Shown piece by piece: positions 1 through 8,101 of a stretch of 64,000 nt of DNA. A model generated the notes under the pieces. That model did not search any database. It saw only the letters and a list, made by a program, of their open reading frames with translations, and had not been told where the DNA came from. The stretch comes from an archaeon (GTDB taxonomy: Archaea; Thermoproteota; Nitrososphaeria; Nitrososphaerales; UBA183). The position numbers and the translations under genes were made by a program. Position 1 is the first letter of the stretch, and each line of letters begins with the position of its first letter. The stretch lies in NCBI GenBank assembly GCA_021828185.1, contig JAKASI010000001.1, forward strand, positions 496,001 through 560,000, written 5' to 3'.

Positions 1-90
1 ACAGATTTGAAGCCCAATCCGCGGCGAAGCCCCGCCGACGACGTGATCGGAGAGTTCGAGCCTGGTCCAGATGCGAGTGCGGAACTCTGA
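1..90 (+). CDS. C-terminal end of an unidentified protein (cut by window start)
   Basis: Reading frame 1 is open from the first base and stops with TGA at 88-90. It gives a 29-residue, Asp/Glu/Pro-rich tail ending in DASAEL. A ribosome-binding-like GAGGAG and the next small gene follow within 30 nt, which suggests the same transcript. No domain can be seen in so short a piece. Whether it is truly coding depends on sequence upstream of the window. Confidence 0.35.
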   Translation, partial: TDLKPNPRRSPADDVIGEFEPGPDASAEL

Positions 91-116
91 AATACGCTCC
101 AGAGGAGAGCTTGACT

Positions 117-287
117 GTGCCGAAGAAGATTCAGATTGAGAACAAGTCAGAAGTGAAAATCGGTGGGCTGCATCTGCGCAATGCGACCGGGAATGCAATC
201 CGCGTGACCTACGACGGGAAGAAAGCCGTCCTGGACGTTGTGCAATGCTGCATTGGGGAAACCGCGCAGATGCCCCACGAATCCTAG
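117..287 (+). CDS. Small hypothetical protein (56 aa) with a Cys-Cys pair
   Basis: A GTG start lies 8 nt after a GAGGAG ribosome-binding site (103-108). The frame runs to TAG at 285-287. The product starts MPKKIQIENKS and alternates charged and hydrophobic residues like a small beta-rich protein. A CC pair sits near the C terminus (VQCCIGETAQ). I recognise no family. A TTG six bases upstream is an alternative start. The frame follows the partial gene ending at 90 closely, so the two may be co-transcribed. A Cys pair would suit the metal/redox setting, but that is inference. Confidence 0.5.
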   Translation: MPKKIQIENKSEVKIGGLHLRNATGNAIRVTYDGKKAVLDVVQCCIGETAQMPHES

Positions 288-290
288 CCT

Positions 291-309
291 ATGCCTTCGG
301 GGAAGGCAT
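291..309 (+). terminator. Possible hairpin after the 56-aa gene
   Basis: ATGCCTT (291-297) and AAGGCAT (303-309) form a perfect 7-bp stem around the loop CGGGG, four bases after a stop codon. No T-run follows, so termination activity is uncertain. Confidence 0.25.
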
Positions 310-450
310 CCTCGCCTGGCAATAGGCAGCGCGACTCGAACGATTTGGTTCTCAAGATAGTGCAGGGTGTCGTCTTACAGGCCACCCAGTGAGAACGCGG
401 CTTCTGCCGAGTTACCCAATATTCGGCTTGCTAAACGCAGGCTCTGATTC

Positions 451-981
451 TCATGCCAAGCGTGCGTTGACCTTTATCACGTGTGTCATGCTGTATATCG
501 CAGGGCACCGTTCCTCTGCTTTCTTCAGGAGTCCCTCAAGCCTATCCATATCGGCGTTTCTGCCGCTGGCTTTGACTAAGATGTCTAGTCCCTCAGTTAT
601 CGGCTCGTCAGCCACGTCGAACGTCTTGGCGAAGTTGATGTAGCATTGGGCGTTCACTTTCAAGCTCGTCAACTCGACTCCATCTATCGCGGCCACCGTG
701 GCGAATGTGCTGACGAAGCATGAGGTCATTCCTGCTATGCAGTAAGCCATAGGCCCGAGCCTGTTTCCATTGCCGCCGAGGTACGACGGAGAATCTATCT
801 CTATCATTTGGTTCCCCTTTTCGTACTGCATTTCGGCCCTGAACTGGTAACCCTTCTCCTGGTCAAGGTTCCATTCTCCTTGCAAGGCCACCTTCTTCCG
901 CAAGGCAGACCGGTCCCTCTTCCCTTCTTTGGCCGTCAGCGCTATCTTGTCCAGATCCACAGAATTGACAACTTTCGGCAT
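451..981 (-). CDS. OsmC/Ohr-family protein
   Basis: This 176-aa protein has the OsmC fold signature. A first conserved Cys sits in a helix (AGMTSCFVSTFATVAA) and a second in the C-terminal RCPAIYSM segment. In the family these two cysteines reduce organic hydroperoxides or act in other cytoplasmic thiol chemistry. The ATG at 981 is preferred because a TCTTAAG box lies 27 nt upstream, the leaderless spacing seen throughout the window. A GTG at 996 would add five residues. It is the only - strand gene in the first 13 kb, so it is transcribed apart from the copper genes, although a redox role fits beside them. The reducing partner is unknown. Confidence 0.85.
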   Translation of the reverse strand: MPKVVNSVDLDKIALTAKEGKRDRSALRKKVALQGEWNLDQEKGYQFRAEMQYEKGNQMIEIDSPSYLGGNGNRLGPMAYCIAGMTSCFVSTFATVAAIDGVELTSLKVNAQCYINFAKTFDVADEPITEGLDILVKASGRNADMDRLEGLLKKAEERCPAIYSMTHVIKVNARLA

Positions 982-1004
982 ATCAAAACATCTCACCGTC
1001 TTGA

Positions 1005-1012
1005 TTCTTAAG
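1005..1012 (-). promoter_or_regulatory. TATA-like box of the OsmC gene
   Basis: CTTAAGA on the - strand, centred about 27 nt before the ATG at 981; no ribosome-binding site is present. Confidence 0.45.
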
Positions 1013-1120
1013 ACTTGGCCAACTCGCTGGGCAGCTTTCTTGCCGTTTCGAAAGCCAGGGTCGGCAATTGGTTCATCCTGTAAACAGGCAGCGTAATCTA
1101 CCCAGCCTTCCCTATACGCG

Positions 1121-1326
1121 TTGGAGGGTGAAAAAACACGTTCGGCGTTGGGAAGAAGTTCTGTTACACGTGCGGGATGGAGGTCAACGGGAACCAGTAC
1201 CAGAGGTTCGGAAAGGACTTCTGTTCAGAGGAGCACGCGCAGCAGTACACTGAGCAAATGCAAAAGGCAAGACAGGAGCAGCTGGCTACGGCTCAGCAAC
1301 CAAAGAGCAAAGGCGGCTGCTGCTAG
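1121..1326 (+). pseudogene. YHS/TRASH-like metal-binding protein with an apparent frameshift
   Basis: Read from 1141 in the frame of the stop at 1324-1326, the sequence encodes a typical YHS-like module (FCYTCGMEV, then KDFCSEEHA) and a Lys/Gln-rich tail ending GGCC. That frame has a TGA at 1130 and no start codon before the first CxxC; its only ATG (1177) would delete the motif. The neighbouring frame has a TTG at 1121, 24 nt after a TAATCTA box (1094-1100), and would join the YHS frame if the reader slipped back one base in the A6 run at 1131-1136. This could be a sequencing indel, a real broken gene or recoding. Other YHS genes lie just downstream. Confidence 0.5.
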
Positions 1327-1328
1327 GC

Positions 1329-1757
1329 ATGTCTTCGCGCTCGGCCCAGAGAGACAGCGGAGGCCCTGAGGCTCAGGGGAAGCTCACAAATGAAACGCTG
1401 AGCCTCAGCGCAACCGCTGCCACCTACGTGAAAGGCTACCTCCTTCAGATGGGAAGGACCGATTCCTCGATCAGGGTGGCTGCGGTCCGGACCCACTGCA
1501 TGGGCGGGAGAGGCTTTGGGTACAGCATCGTTGAGGACTCGGCAAAATCAGGCGACGTGGTGGTCGAGAACGGCGGGGTGAAGTTGCTGGTCGACAAGGA
1601 ATCGATGGTTCGCCTCAACGGGGCGCGGATTGACTACGAGAAATCACTCCAGGGAGGCGGACTCGTTGTGCTTAACCCCAACGCGGTGGGCAAGTGTCAC
1701 TGCGGGCGACACGACCTGTTCGACGTTCAGGCACTGACAGAATCGGGGGAGTGTTGA
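1329..1757 (+). CDS. IscA/HesB-family iron-sulfur cluster assembly protein
   Basis: This 142-aa protein has the A-type Fe-S carrier pattern: Cys57 in THCMGGRGFGYS, then Cys123 and Cys125 in GKCHCGRHDLF. In IscA/ErpA three such cysteines hold iron or a [2Fe-2S]/[4Fe-4S] cluster for delivery to apoproteins. Residues 1-18 are a polar extension before the core. The ATG lies 2 nt after the preceding YHS-like frame, so the two are probably translated from one mRNA. Sitting in a copper-handling block it may help rebuild clusters damaged by copper. Family assignment is secure; its client is not known. Confidence 0.85.
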   Translation: MSSRSAQRDSGGPEAQGKLTNETLSLSATAATYVKGYLLQMGRTDSSIRVAAVRTHCMGGRGFGYSIVEDSAKSGDVVVENGGVKLLVDKESMVRLNGARIDYEKSLQGGGLVVLNPNAVGKCHCGRHDLFDVQALTESGEC

Positions 1758-1763
1758 AGCAGG

Positions 1764-2165
1764 TTGAATGGCCAGAGCCCTAACGGGGCATTCGTCCTGT
1801 CACTCGTGGCCGGTGTCCTCATGCTGGCGGGAGGCGGGCTCTTCTATCTATGGCCCGGAGGAGGGGGCTTAGGTTACGGGATGATGGGAGGATACCAGGG
1901 AATGATGGGCACATACGGAACCCCCTTCGGGTTCATGAACGGCCTTGTCCTCATCGGCCTTGTCTCGGGTGCAGCAGTAATCATCGCAGCGCTGCTGCTG
2001 AACTCGCGCCCCGCCGAGCATGTCTCCTGGGGGGCGCTGATTCTCGTATTCTCGTTGATCGGCTTTCTGGGCATGGACGGGTTCTTCATCGGAGCCCTGC
2101 TGGGAGTAGTCGGCGGAATGCTTGCCCTCAGCTGGAGACCGGCCCACGAGGGACCCTTTCCGTGA
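1764..2165 (+). CDS. Small multi-spanning membrane protein with Met/Gly-rich GMMGG loop
   Basis: The 133-aa product has about four hydrophobic helices (near residues 8-30, 52-80, 85-105 and 105-122). Between the first two lies a Gly/Met/Tyr-rich loop with GYGMMGGYQGMMGTYG. It is clearly paralogous to the protein at 10920-11390: both share APFVLSL-like starts, a GMM-repeat loop and an LGVVGGMLAL-type last helix. A TTG start at 1764 follows the iscA-like stop by 6 nt. Methionine-rich loops commonly bind Cu(I), so a copper-buffering or transport-accessory role is plausible, but no known function is assigned to the family. Confidence 0.7.
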   Translation: MNGQSPNGAFVLSLVAGVLMLAGGGLFYLWPGGGGLGYGMMGGYQGMMGTYGTPFGFMNGLVLIGLVSGAAVIIAALLLNSRPAEHVSWGALILVFSLIGFLGMDGFFIGALLGVVGGMLALSWRPAHEGPFP

Positions 2166-2178
2166 TTGCTAAAGCTGG

Positions 2179-2397
2179 GTGAAAGCATTGGTCAACCGTG
2201 AACCCGTTCGGGACCCCATTTGCGGCGTGGAACTCGATTCCAGTATCGCATGTCGCACGGAAATCGGAGGAAAGACATACTACTTCTGCAGGCCGGGCTG
2301 CAAAGCCAGCTTCAAGAAGGCCTATTTTGAGAAGACGAATAACACAGCGCCCAAGGCTCACAGGGCGCCAAGAAGCGGTGGTGGCAGCTGCCACTAG
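2179..2397 (+). CDS. YHS-domain protein (72 aa)
   Basis: A single YHS module: RDPICGVELD, then KTYYFCRPGCKASF, giving the C...CxxxC metal-site pattern, followed by a basic tail that ends SGGGSCH. YHS domains bind copper or other soft metals and are often fused to copper ATPases, as at 4361 here. The GTG start at 2179 lies 13 nt after the preceding membrane protein, in a run of same-strand genes. The C-terminal Cys-His pair could add ligands. A cytoplasmic metal-chaperone role is inferred. Confidence 0.8.
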   Translation: MKALVNREPVRDPICGVELDSSIACRTEIGGKTYYFCRPGCKASFKKAYFEKTNNTAPKAHRAPRSGGGSCH

Positions 2398-2429
2398 AAC
2401 CTCCCCGCATCCTGCCCGCTCATGATATC

Positions 2430-2663
2430 ATGATGAAAGAAGCAACCCGGAGAGCCAGACTGACAGTGGTGGGGGTTTCCTGCGCTTCGTGCATAATCCC
2501 TGTCAGGAGGGCGCTGCAGAAGGCCAAGGGCATCAGGTCGGTCGGAGCCAACTACATGCTCGACCTCATCTTGGTTGACTACGAGCCCACGCTAACCACC
2601 GAGGAGGAGATCATCAGGATAATCGAGAGGGCAGGGTACAAGGCGGTGCGCAGGCATGGCTGA
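2430..2663 (+). CDS. Heavy-metal-associated (HMA, CopZ-like) protein
   Basis: This 77-aa protein matches the ferredoxin-like HMA fold. The metal-binding CxxC lies in the first loop (GVSCASCIIPVRRAL), followed by a beta strand (LILVDYEP) and a second helix ending in ERAGYKAV. HMA proteins carry Cu(I) to copper ATPases. The usual Met of GMTCxxC is replaced here (GVSCASC). The start is ATG 2430 (a second ATG follows immediately). The P-type ATPase at 4361 has a YHS module but no HMA domain at its N terminus, so this separate protein may be its chaperone. Confidence 0.85.
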   Translation: MMKEATRRARLTVVGVSCASCIIPVRRALQKAKGIRSVGANYMLDLILVDYEPTLTTEEEIIRIIERAGYKAVRRHG

Positions 2664-2846
2664 CGACTGCCGGCAGTTTTCCAAAAGGTGAAGAGGAATA
2701 GCCTCAATTTTGCCTGTAGCAAAACCGGAAGTCCCTGACCTTTACGTATGGAAAGAACCAGAGAGAAGTAGGGCCCGTCTTACCAACAGGCCGAGGAAAG
2801 AAGGGGACCAGTAGTTTGCAGAATGTAAGCGAGGGAATCTAGTCAG

Positions 2847-3086
2847 ATGCCGATGTCCCGCCGTTCTTTGGTTCAGATCCTATTGATTGTCGGTTTCATC
2901 GGTGTGGCCATTGCACTAGGGCTCCTGGTCAGCCAGTCGTGGTTCACGCTCGCCTTCATAGGCCTCATGATGTCCATGCACCTGTTCGGGCACGGCGGTC
3001 ACGGCGGCCATGGCGGAGGGCACTCGCACGGCGGGTCGGAAGAGGAAACATCAGAGGGGGACGAGGGTCATCATCATGGCAGCTGA
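2847..3086 (+). CDS. His-rich DUF2933-like membrane protein
   Basis: A 79-aa protein with two close hydrophobic helices (about residues 9-28 and 31-45), then MHLFGHGGHGGHGGGHSH and a Glu-rich tail ending EGHHHGS. Short two-helix proteins with an MHLF-HGGHG motif belong to the DUF2933 group, found in metal-resistance loci. Eleven histidines in the tail suggest binding of Cu, Zn or Ni at the membrane surface. A 183-nt gap without a gene precedes it, so a new transcript may begin here. Its last codons overlap the next gene by 11 nt. Confidence 0.75.
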   Translation: MPMSRRSLVQILLIVGFIGVAIALGLLVSQSWFTLAFIGLMMSMHLFGHGGHGGHGGGHSHGGSEEETSEGDEGHHHGS

Positions 3087-3723
3087 GGGATATGGCTATG
3101 GTGACTGGGGTCTGGCAATCATCAGCATTCTCCTCTTCTCGTTTGTCATCGCGCTGCTTCCGTACAGGAGGAGCAAGCGGGGGAGCAGGGCATCCAGGGG
3201 GATTACCCTGGCATTCTTTGCGGCTCTGTTCGCAGAGATGTACGGCTTCCCGCTGACGATATACATCCTCTCGTGGGCAATAGGCTACCAGAACCCGCTG
3301 ACGCATGACGCGGGCCACCTCCTGTACCCGCAGCTCGGGATGCTTGATCCCCTACACTTCGTTTCGATCGCCGTGATTGCTGGGGGAATCCTCCTCGTGT
3401 CGGAGGGATGGTCAAAGATTTACAAGGCGGGAGACGCGTTGGTGACTGACGGCATATACGCCCATATCAGGCATCCTCAGTATCTGGGCATATTCCTCCT
3501 GACTTCCGGGTTGATGCTGCAGTGGATTACGATACCTACCGCCATCATGTTCCCCGTTTTGATTTGGTTGTATTACAGGCTAGCCAAGAGGGAGGAGAGA
3601 GACATGGAAGAGGAGTTCGGGGTTGACTACCTTAGCTACAAGACTGCGGTTCCGATGTTCCTCCCCATATTGCACTCGAGACTCCCGACAGCTAGCGCAG
3701 GCCCGCTTCAGCCAGGTGGATAA
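3076..3723 (+). CDS. Isoprenylcysteine carboxyl methyltransferase (ICMT)-like membrane protein
   Basis: The 215-aa protein has five or six membrane helices. Its C-terminal half carries the ICMT/PEMT SAM-binding signature: GIYAHIRHPQYLGIF, then REERDMEEEFG and YLSYKTAVPMF. Such enzymes methylate small or lipid-like substrates at the membrane; the real substrate cannot be read here. ATG 3076 is chosen because it follows GAGGG by about 8 nt and overlaps the DUF2933-like gene by 11 nt (coupling). An upstream GTG-type start is possible but would add the His-rich gene read out of frame. ICMT-like genes are often found in metal-resistance clusters for unknown reasons. Confidence 0.8.
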   Translation: MAAEGYGYGDWGLAIISILLFSFVIALLPYRRSKRGSRASRGITLAFFAALFAEMYGFPLTIYILSWAIGYQNPLTHDAGHLLYPQLGMLDPLHFVSIAVIAGGILLVSEGWSKIYKAGDALVTDGIYAHIRHPQYLGIFLLTSGLMLQWITIPTAIMFPVLIWLYYRLAKREERDMEEEFGVDYLSYKTAVPMFLPILHSRLPTASAGPLQPGG

Positions 3724-3725
3724 TC

Positions 3726-3911
3726 TTGCAGAGAGATTTGGTCTGTGGAATGGAAATTGACGAAACAGAGACAGAGTTTAGGGCCACCTACGCGGGCGTT
3801 TCCTACTACTTTTGCTCCACGGAGTGCCTTGAGACCTTCAAAAGACTGGCAAAGGTCTTTTCGAAAGATGCGGTTGAGTTGATGTCGCCTATTCGGTTCA
3901 TGGAATCCTAG
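3726..3911 (+). CDS. YHS-domain protein (61 aa)
   Basis: One YHS module: MQRDLVCGMEID, then VSYYFCSTECLETF. The Cys residues follow the copper-binding YHS pattern. The TTG start lies 2 nt after the ICMT-like stop, so the two are likely co-translated. The N terminus closely matches the start of the YHS protein at 10767 (MQKDPVCGM). The 20-residue tail after the module has no recognisable feature. Inferred role: cytoplasmic metal chaperone or sensor. Confidence 0.8.
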   Translation: MQRDLVCGMEIDETETEFRATYAGVSYYFCSTECLETFKRLAKVFSKDAVELMSPIRFMES

Positions 3912-3989
3912 GAGGGATCGAATACCATTGAGTGACTCTCTTCCTATCAACACACGCTATCACAGCGTGGAAATCACTCGGTAGCGACT

Positions 3990-4193
3990 TTGCCCTACAT
4001 TCGGCTGCAGATTGTACTGGTCCCCATAATCGCCGGGCTAGTCTCGCTCGCATCAGGAGGCAGGCTTGGCTTGGCAAGAGCGTGGGGTGGATCGCCTTCG
4101 CTTCCTTGCTGTAGCCTTCTTTTCTTCTACTTGCCTTGGAAGTCAGCCTATACGGTGGAGGGTCCTCGGGCTGAGGCCTTCCTGCGGGCCTGA
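3990..4193 (+). pseudogene. Possible decayed N-terminal fragment of a complex-I/Mrp-type antiporter subunit
   Basis: The 449-nt gap between 3911 and 4361 has no intact gene. One frame gives a hydrophobic segment (IVLVPIIAGLVSLASGGRLG). A neighbouring frame then gives VGWIAFASLL followed by a stop, and the first frame resumes with SLLFFYLPWKSAYTVEG. Pieced together this resembles the N terminus of NuoL/NuoM/MrpD-type proton-conducting subunits, broken by frameshifts. The resemblance is by eye and modest; the rest of such a gene (over 400 codons) is absent. The upstream part (3912-3989) shows nothing, and 4194-4360 carries the promoter of the next gene. Confidence 0.3.
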
Positions 4194-4303
4194 TGCTGCT
4201 TCAGGAGAAGATAAGACACTCCAACAGCATCAGCGGAAGGTAGGCTCGGCCAAACGAATACGCTTTACAGCCAACAAATGCGCTGGATGGTATTTTTCCA
4301 AAG

Positions 4304-4308
4304 TTAAA
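4304..4308 (+). promoter_or_regulatory. TATA-like box of the copper ATPase gene
   Basis: TTAAA about 55 nt before ATG 4361. With a start near 4330 this gives a leader of about 30 nt that includes a GGAG/GGTGA ribosome-binding site. It therefore differs from the leaderless genes elsewhere in the window. Confidence 0.4.
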
Positions 4309-4360
4309 CAGGGAGCCTGAAGTAGACGCTTCCAGAAAGCCGTGACCGCGGAGCGGTGAC

Positions 4361-6478
4361 ATGGCAAAAGACGTAATCTGCGGAATGTATGTAGATGAGA
4401 AGAAAGCCCCCTTCAAGGCCGAGCGCAGGGGCACCACCTACTACTTCTGCAGTGAGAACTGCTACAACCAGTTCATCGCTCCCGAGAAGGAGTTCAGGAG
4501 CCTCAAGATACTCACCGCCTTCAGCCTGATTCTCGGCAGCATAACGGCGGTGTTCGAGTACGGGGCCGCCCCGCTGTTGGGCGTCTCCAACTTCAACTTC
4601 GTCTGGCTGGGCCTGCCCAACTACGTCTGGCTCTTCCTGTTCGCCACCCCCGTCCAGTTCGTCGGCGGATGGAGGTTCTACAAGGGAACCTGGGACGCCA
4701 TAAAAGCAAGACAGGCCAACATGGACAGCCTCATCGCGGTCGGAACGAGTGCCGCGTGGTTGTACAGCACTTTGTACACCTTCATTCCATCGATCTTCCC
4801 CAAAGTAACTTTCGGCGGTCCCGCCGTCTACTTCACCGAAACCGGGCTGATCATTGGTTTCATCATGCTCGGCAAGACGATGGAGCACATCGTGAAGGGG
4901 AAGGCATCAGACGCAATCAGGAAGCTTCTCGACCTGCAGCCAAAGCTTGCGAAGGTGATCAAGAACGGGGTTGAAACGGAAGTCCCGGTAGAGGAAGTGA
5001 AGGTGGATGACCTAGTTGTGGTGAGGCCGGGGGAGAAGATACCCGTGGATGGAATTGTCGCGGAGGGTCACTCATCGGTCGATCAGTCGGTGGTCACGGG
5101 TGAGAGCATACCAGTGGAAAGAGGTGTTGGAGACGAAGTGATCGGTGCAACTATGAACAAGGCGGGCCTCCTCAGGATACGGGCGACCAAGGTGGGCGCT
5201 GACTCGGCCCTTTCACAGATAGTCAAGATGGTCGAGGAGGCGATCGTTTCACAGGCCCCTATACAGCGAATGGCTGACAGGATATCCTCCTACTTCGTCC
5301 CCGCGGTTGTCACAATCGCGGTGGGATCCTTCCTGTTCTGGTGGCTCGGCTGGGGTCTGCCGTTCGCAATCGCCTTCATCGTTCTCATTTCTGTGCTCAT
5401 AGTCGCCTGCCCGTGCGCCCTGGGCATCGCCACCCCGGCGGCGATAATGATAGGCGCCTCGAAGGGTGCTCAGAACGGAATCCTCATCAAGAACGGGGAA
5501 TATCTCGAGAAGGCCCACAAGCTGACGACGATAGTCTTCGACAAGACGGGGACACTAACCAAGGGGGAGCCCTCGCTGACAGACGTAATTGGGTTAGACA
5601 GCGAAGAGGACGAGGTCCTCCGTATGGCCGCGGCTGCGGAAGTGGGGTCAGAGCACCCCCTGGGTGAAGCAATCGTGAAAGGGGCAAAAGATAGGGGGTT
5701 GGCGATCGACAGCCCAGAGAACTTTGAAGCCATCGCCGGGCAAGGAGTGAAGGCAACGGTCGGGGGGGCGACCGTCCTGCTGGGCAACAGGAAACTAATG
5801 GAGGTCAGCGGGATTTCAACGGAGGCTACCGAGGAGAGGATGAAGAGCCTTGAAGGAGACGGAAAGACCGCCATGCTCGTGGCAGTCGACGGCAGGCTGA
5901 AGGGCGTAGTGGCGGTGGCGGATACGATGAAAGAGAACGCTCCTGCGGCAGTCAGTCAGCTACAGTCGATGGGCATAGAGGTAGTGATGCTCACGGGAGA
6001 CAACAGACTGACCGCAGATGCCATCGCGCGGAAGCTCGGGATAACCAAAGTCCTGGCTGAGGTGCTCCCAGGGGACAAGGCGAAGGTGGTCGGCGAGCTC
6101 AAGGGCGAGGGCAAGGTCGTCGCCATGGTGGGGGACGGTGTCAACGATGCCCCGGCACTGGCGGCCTCCGATGTCGGCATCGCGATAGGGAGCGGGACTG
6201 ACATAGCGAAGGAGGCCGGCGGCATCGTATTGATGAGAAGCGACGTCTCCGATGTTTCGAAGGCGATTGTGCTCAGCAAGAAGGTAGTCCGCAAGATCAA
6301 GGAGAACCTCTTCTGGGCCTTCGCATACAACGTGGTCCTGATTCCGGTAGCGGCGGGCGTGCTCTACCTACCTTTCGGGTTACTGTTGAACCCCATCTTC
6401 GCAGCGATAGCTATGGCGTCCAGCTCGATTACTGTCACCCTGAACTCGATGCGCCTCGGGAGGTTCAAGCTAAGGTGA
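4361..6478 (+). CDS. copA: Copper-translocating P1B-type ATPase with N-terminal YHS domain
   Basis: A complete 705-aa P-type ATPase in the membrane. Residues 1-40 are a YHS module (DVICGMYVD, then TYYFCSENC). The transmembrane metal motif CPC lies near residue 350, the phosphorylated Asp394 is in DKTGTLTKG, the SEHPLGEA motif is near 431 and [10 protein letters not shown] near 592. The last helix has MASSS. CPC plus MxxSS are the marks of the Cu(I)-exporting P1B-1 group. It would pump cytoplasmic Cu(I) out using ATP. No HMA domain is present at the N terminus; the YHS module and the free HMA protein at 2430 may replace it. It overlaps the next gene by GTGA. Confidence 0.95.
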   Translation: MAKDVICGMYVDEKKAPFKAERRGTTYYFCSENCYNQFIAPEKEFRSLKILTAFSLILGSITAVFEYGAAPLLGVSNFNFVWLGLPNYVWLFLFATPVQFVGGWRFYKGTWDAIKARQANMDSLIAVGTSAAWLYSTLYTFIPSIFPKVTFGGPAVYFTETGLIIGFIMLGKTMEHIVKGKASDAIRKLLDLQPKLAKVIKNGVETEVPVEEVKVDDLVVVRPGEKIPVDGIVAEGHSSVDQSVVTGESIPVERGVGDEVIGATMNKAGLLRIRATKVGADSALSQIVKMVEEAIVSQAPIQRMADRISSYFVPAVVTIAVGSFLFWWLGWGLPFAIAFIVLISVLIVACPCALGIATPAAIMIGASKGAQNGILIKNGEYLEKAHKLTTIVFDKTGTLTKGEPSLTDVIGLDSEEDEVLRMAAAAEVGSEHPLGEAIVKGAKDRGLAIDSPENFEAIAGQGVKATVGGATVLLGNRKLMEVSGISTEATEERMKSLEGDGKTAMLVAVDGRLKGVVAVADTMKENAPAAVSQLQSMGIEVVMLTGDNRLTADAIARKLGITKVLAEVLPGDKAKVVGELKGEGKVVAMVGDGVNDAPALAASDVGIAIGSGTDIAKEAGGIVLMRSDVSDVSKAIVLSKKVVRKIKENLFWAFAYNVVLIPVAAGVLYLPFGLLLNPIFAAIAMASSSITVTLNSMRLGRFKLR

Positions 6479-7395
6479 AATCGATGGCCATGAGTCAGTG
6501 CGAACACTGCGGCAAGAGCCACCAAGAACCCATACTCATGGAGCATGACGGAACTACGAAGAGTTTCTGCTCCGCTGGGTGCGTCATGGAGTCGGAGTTG
6601 GCTGGCGCCGCGGGCCTCTGGCGCGAACTCTATTCGAAGAGGGATTCGGTCAGAAGGACTATCGAGCGGCAGCGAAACTCGAAGGTGATCACCCTCATTC
6701 ATAGGGTCGAGTTGCATAACGGAACCGAGCAATACATCAAGATGGAAGACTCGGAGGAGATTCTCGACGAGATACTCTCGACCCCCGAAGACAAGCACAT
6801 CGACATCATTGTCCACTGCCCCGGAGGACTGGTGCTTGCATCAGAGCAAATCGCACTTGCCCTGAAGGAGCATAGAGGAAAAGTCTCCGCAATCGTCCCC
6901 TTCTACGCGATGTCGGGCGCAACCTTGGTCTGTCTAGCCGCCGACGAGATAATCATGGAGTCCTTCGGCGTCTTGGGACCACTCGACCCGCAAATCTCCG
7001 GCTTCCCCTCGCCTTCCCTCCTGAGGCTTGTGGAATCGAAGGGTGCACAGAACGTCGGTGATGAAATGGTCATAATGGCAGATGTCGCAGAGAAATCCCT
7101 TCGACAGATGAGGTCGTTCATCCAGTACGTCCTCAAAGGAAACCTGGATGGCTCGAAGGCTTCGATCCTCGCGGAACACTTGACCGGGGGATATCTCACC
7201 CACGACTCCCCTCTGACGGCAAGAGAACTCCAATCGTTCGGCCTGCGGATTGCTTTGGTTGTGCCGGACTCAGTACGCAACTTCATGCGGCTCCGCAAGC
7301 TCGCGTCGACAGTGCCTACGCCAGCCCAAAAGGACAACGAGCCGAATCGTGCTGGAAGGAAGGCTCCTAGCTCTTTGAGAGCAGGTGCTTCCTGA
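6475..7395 (+). CDS. SDH/ClpP-fold serine protease with N-terminal metal-binding (TRASH-like) module
   Basis: The first 45 residues carry CEHCGKSH and, later, KSFCSAGC, a TRASH/YHS-like zinc or copper site. The rest matches the SDH-proteinase (SppA/ClpP-fold) family: [20 protein letters not shown], then the nucleophile Ser147 in [15 protein letters not shown] and [10 protein letters not shown]. Such enzymes cleave membrane proteins or signal-peptide remnants at the inner face of the membrane. The GTG at 6475 overlaps the copA stop (GTGA). An ATG at 6484, preceded by AAGGTGA, is an equally good start. The fusion suggests metal-controlled proteolysis linked to the copper pump. Confidence 0.8.
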   Translation: MKSMAMSQCEHCGKSHQEPILMEHDGTTKSFCSAGCVMESELAGAAGLWRELYSKRDSVRRTIERQRNSKVITLIHRVELHNGTEQYIKMEDSEEILDEILSTPEDKHIDIIVHCPGGLVLASEQIALALKEHRGKVSAIVPFYAMSGATLVCLAADEIIMESFGVLGPLDPQISGFPSPSLLRLVESKGAQNVGDEMVIMADVAEKSLRQMRSFIQYVLKGNLDGSKASILAEHLTGGYLTHDSPLTARELQSFGLRIALVVPDSVRNFMRLRKLASTVPTPAQKDNEPNRAGRKAPSSLRAGAS

Positions 7396-8101
7396 ACTGA
7401 CGGACTTCGTTAACAGGCCGTCAGCGCTGAAACTCGAACGACTAACCCGTCTTGCTACCATCCTTGTCACGGTCATGCTCATCTCCTCGCCAGCAGTGGT
7501 CTCAGCCCAAGAGATGGGTTCCGAGTGGCTCACGAGTCAGCACGAGTACCGCTCGGTGACCCTATCGCCAGATTTCATGCTGCCCCAGTGGACAGGCGCG
7601 CGAATGACTTCGGTTCAACAACAGGGCGGGCCCAGCATAAACATCATGTCTGTCCACAACGACACGTTCTTCGTAATTTTGGTGCAGACCGACCTGAACG
7701 CTTCGCTCGATAAGGTCGGGGTGGCCATCTCCTTCGCCCCAGGGGTGATATGGGCATCCGTCGCAGGGAAGGAGACTCTCGTGAACGACTCCGGCGTCAT
7801 CTCTGAAGCAAACCTGACTTCGGGGAATCTGGTCGTCACGTTCGGCAAGGCCATAAACGCGAGCGGCACTGGCTTGTCGGTCAAGGACGACACGCCATAT
7901 CCCGATTTCGTGCGAGTCGTCGCCTGGAGCAACGGCTCCTCTCTCAGTTCGATCAGTTTCAGCGAAGCCTCCCCGTTGGGGTTTGAACTCCTTCACTTCA
8001 TCGACGACCACCCCACCGCGCCGCTGATCTACGCAGGGGTGATCCTCGCTGCTGGAATCGGGTTCATCTTGGCTGAAGTCAGGAGGTACCGCCGAGGATG
8101 A
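7385..8101 (+). CDS. Exported membrane-anchored protein, possibly a haem-binding cytochrome b partner
   Basis: A 238-aa protein with a signal sequence (hydrophobic stretch near residues 22-40, ending VVSAQE), a beta-rich outer domain with several NxS/T glycosylation sites, and a C-terminal helix (about 210-230) followed by RRYRRG. The segment IMSVHNDTFFVILVQTD resembles the start of ethylbenzene-dehydrogenase-type haem domains, such as that of the archaeal cytochrome b558/566 subunit CbsA; this is a loose match. It overlaps the protease gene by 11 nt and the cytochrome b gene by ATGA, so co-function with cytochrome b is likely. Confidence 0.55.
   Translation: MLPELTDFVNRPSALKLERLTRLATILVTVMLISSPAVVSAQEMGSEWLTSQHEYRSVTLSPDFMLPQWTGARMTSVQQQGGPSINIMSVHNDTFFVILVQTDLNASLDKVGVAISFAPGVIWASVAGKETLVNDSGVISEANLTSGNLVVTFGKAINASGTGLSVKDDTPYPDFVRVVAWSNGSSLSSISFSEASPLGFELLHFIDDHPTAPLIYAGVILAAGIGFILAEVRRYRRG

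Noticed and set aside
320..345. T-loop-like GTTCGAGTC on the - strand, possible tRNA
   Set aside because: The flanking bases do not form a T stem and no acceptor, D or anticodon arm can be found.
1131..1137. Canonical A-AAA-AAC slippery heptamer in the YHS-like gene
   Set aside because: The seven bases are present but out of register with the frame opened at 1121, so only simple slippage on the A-run would work.
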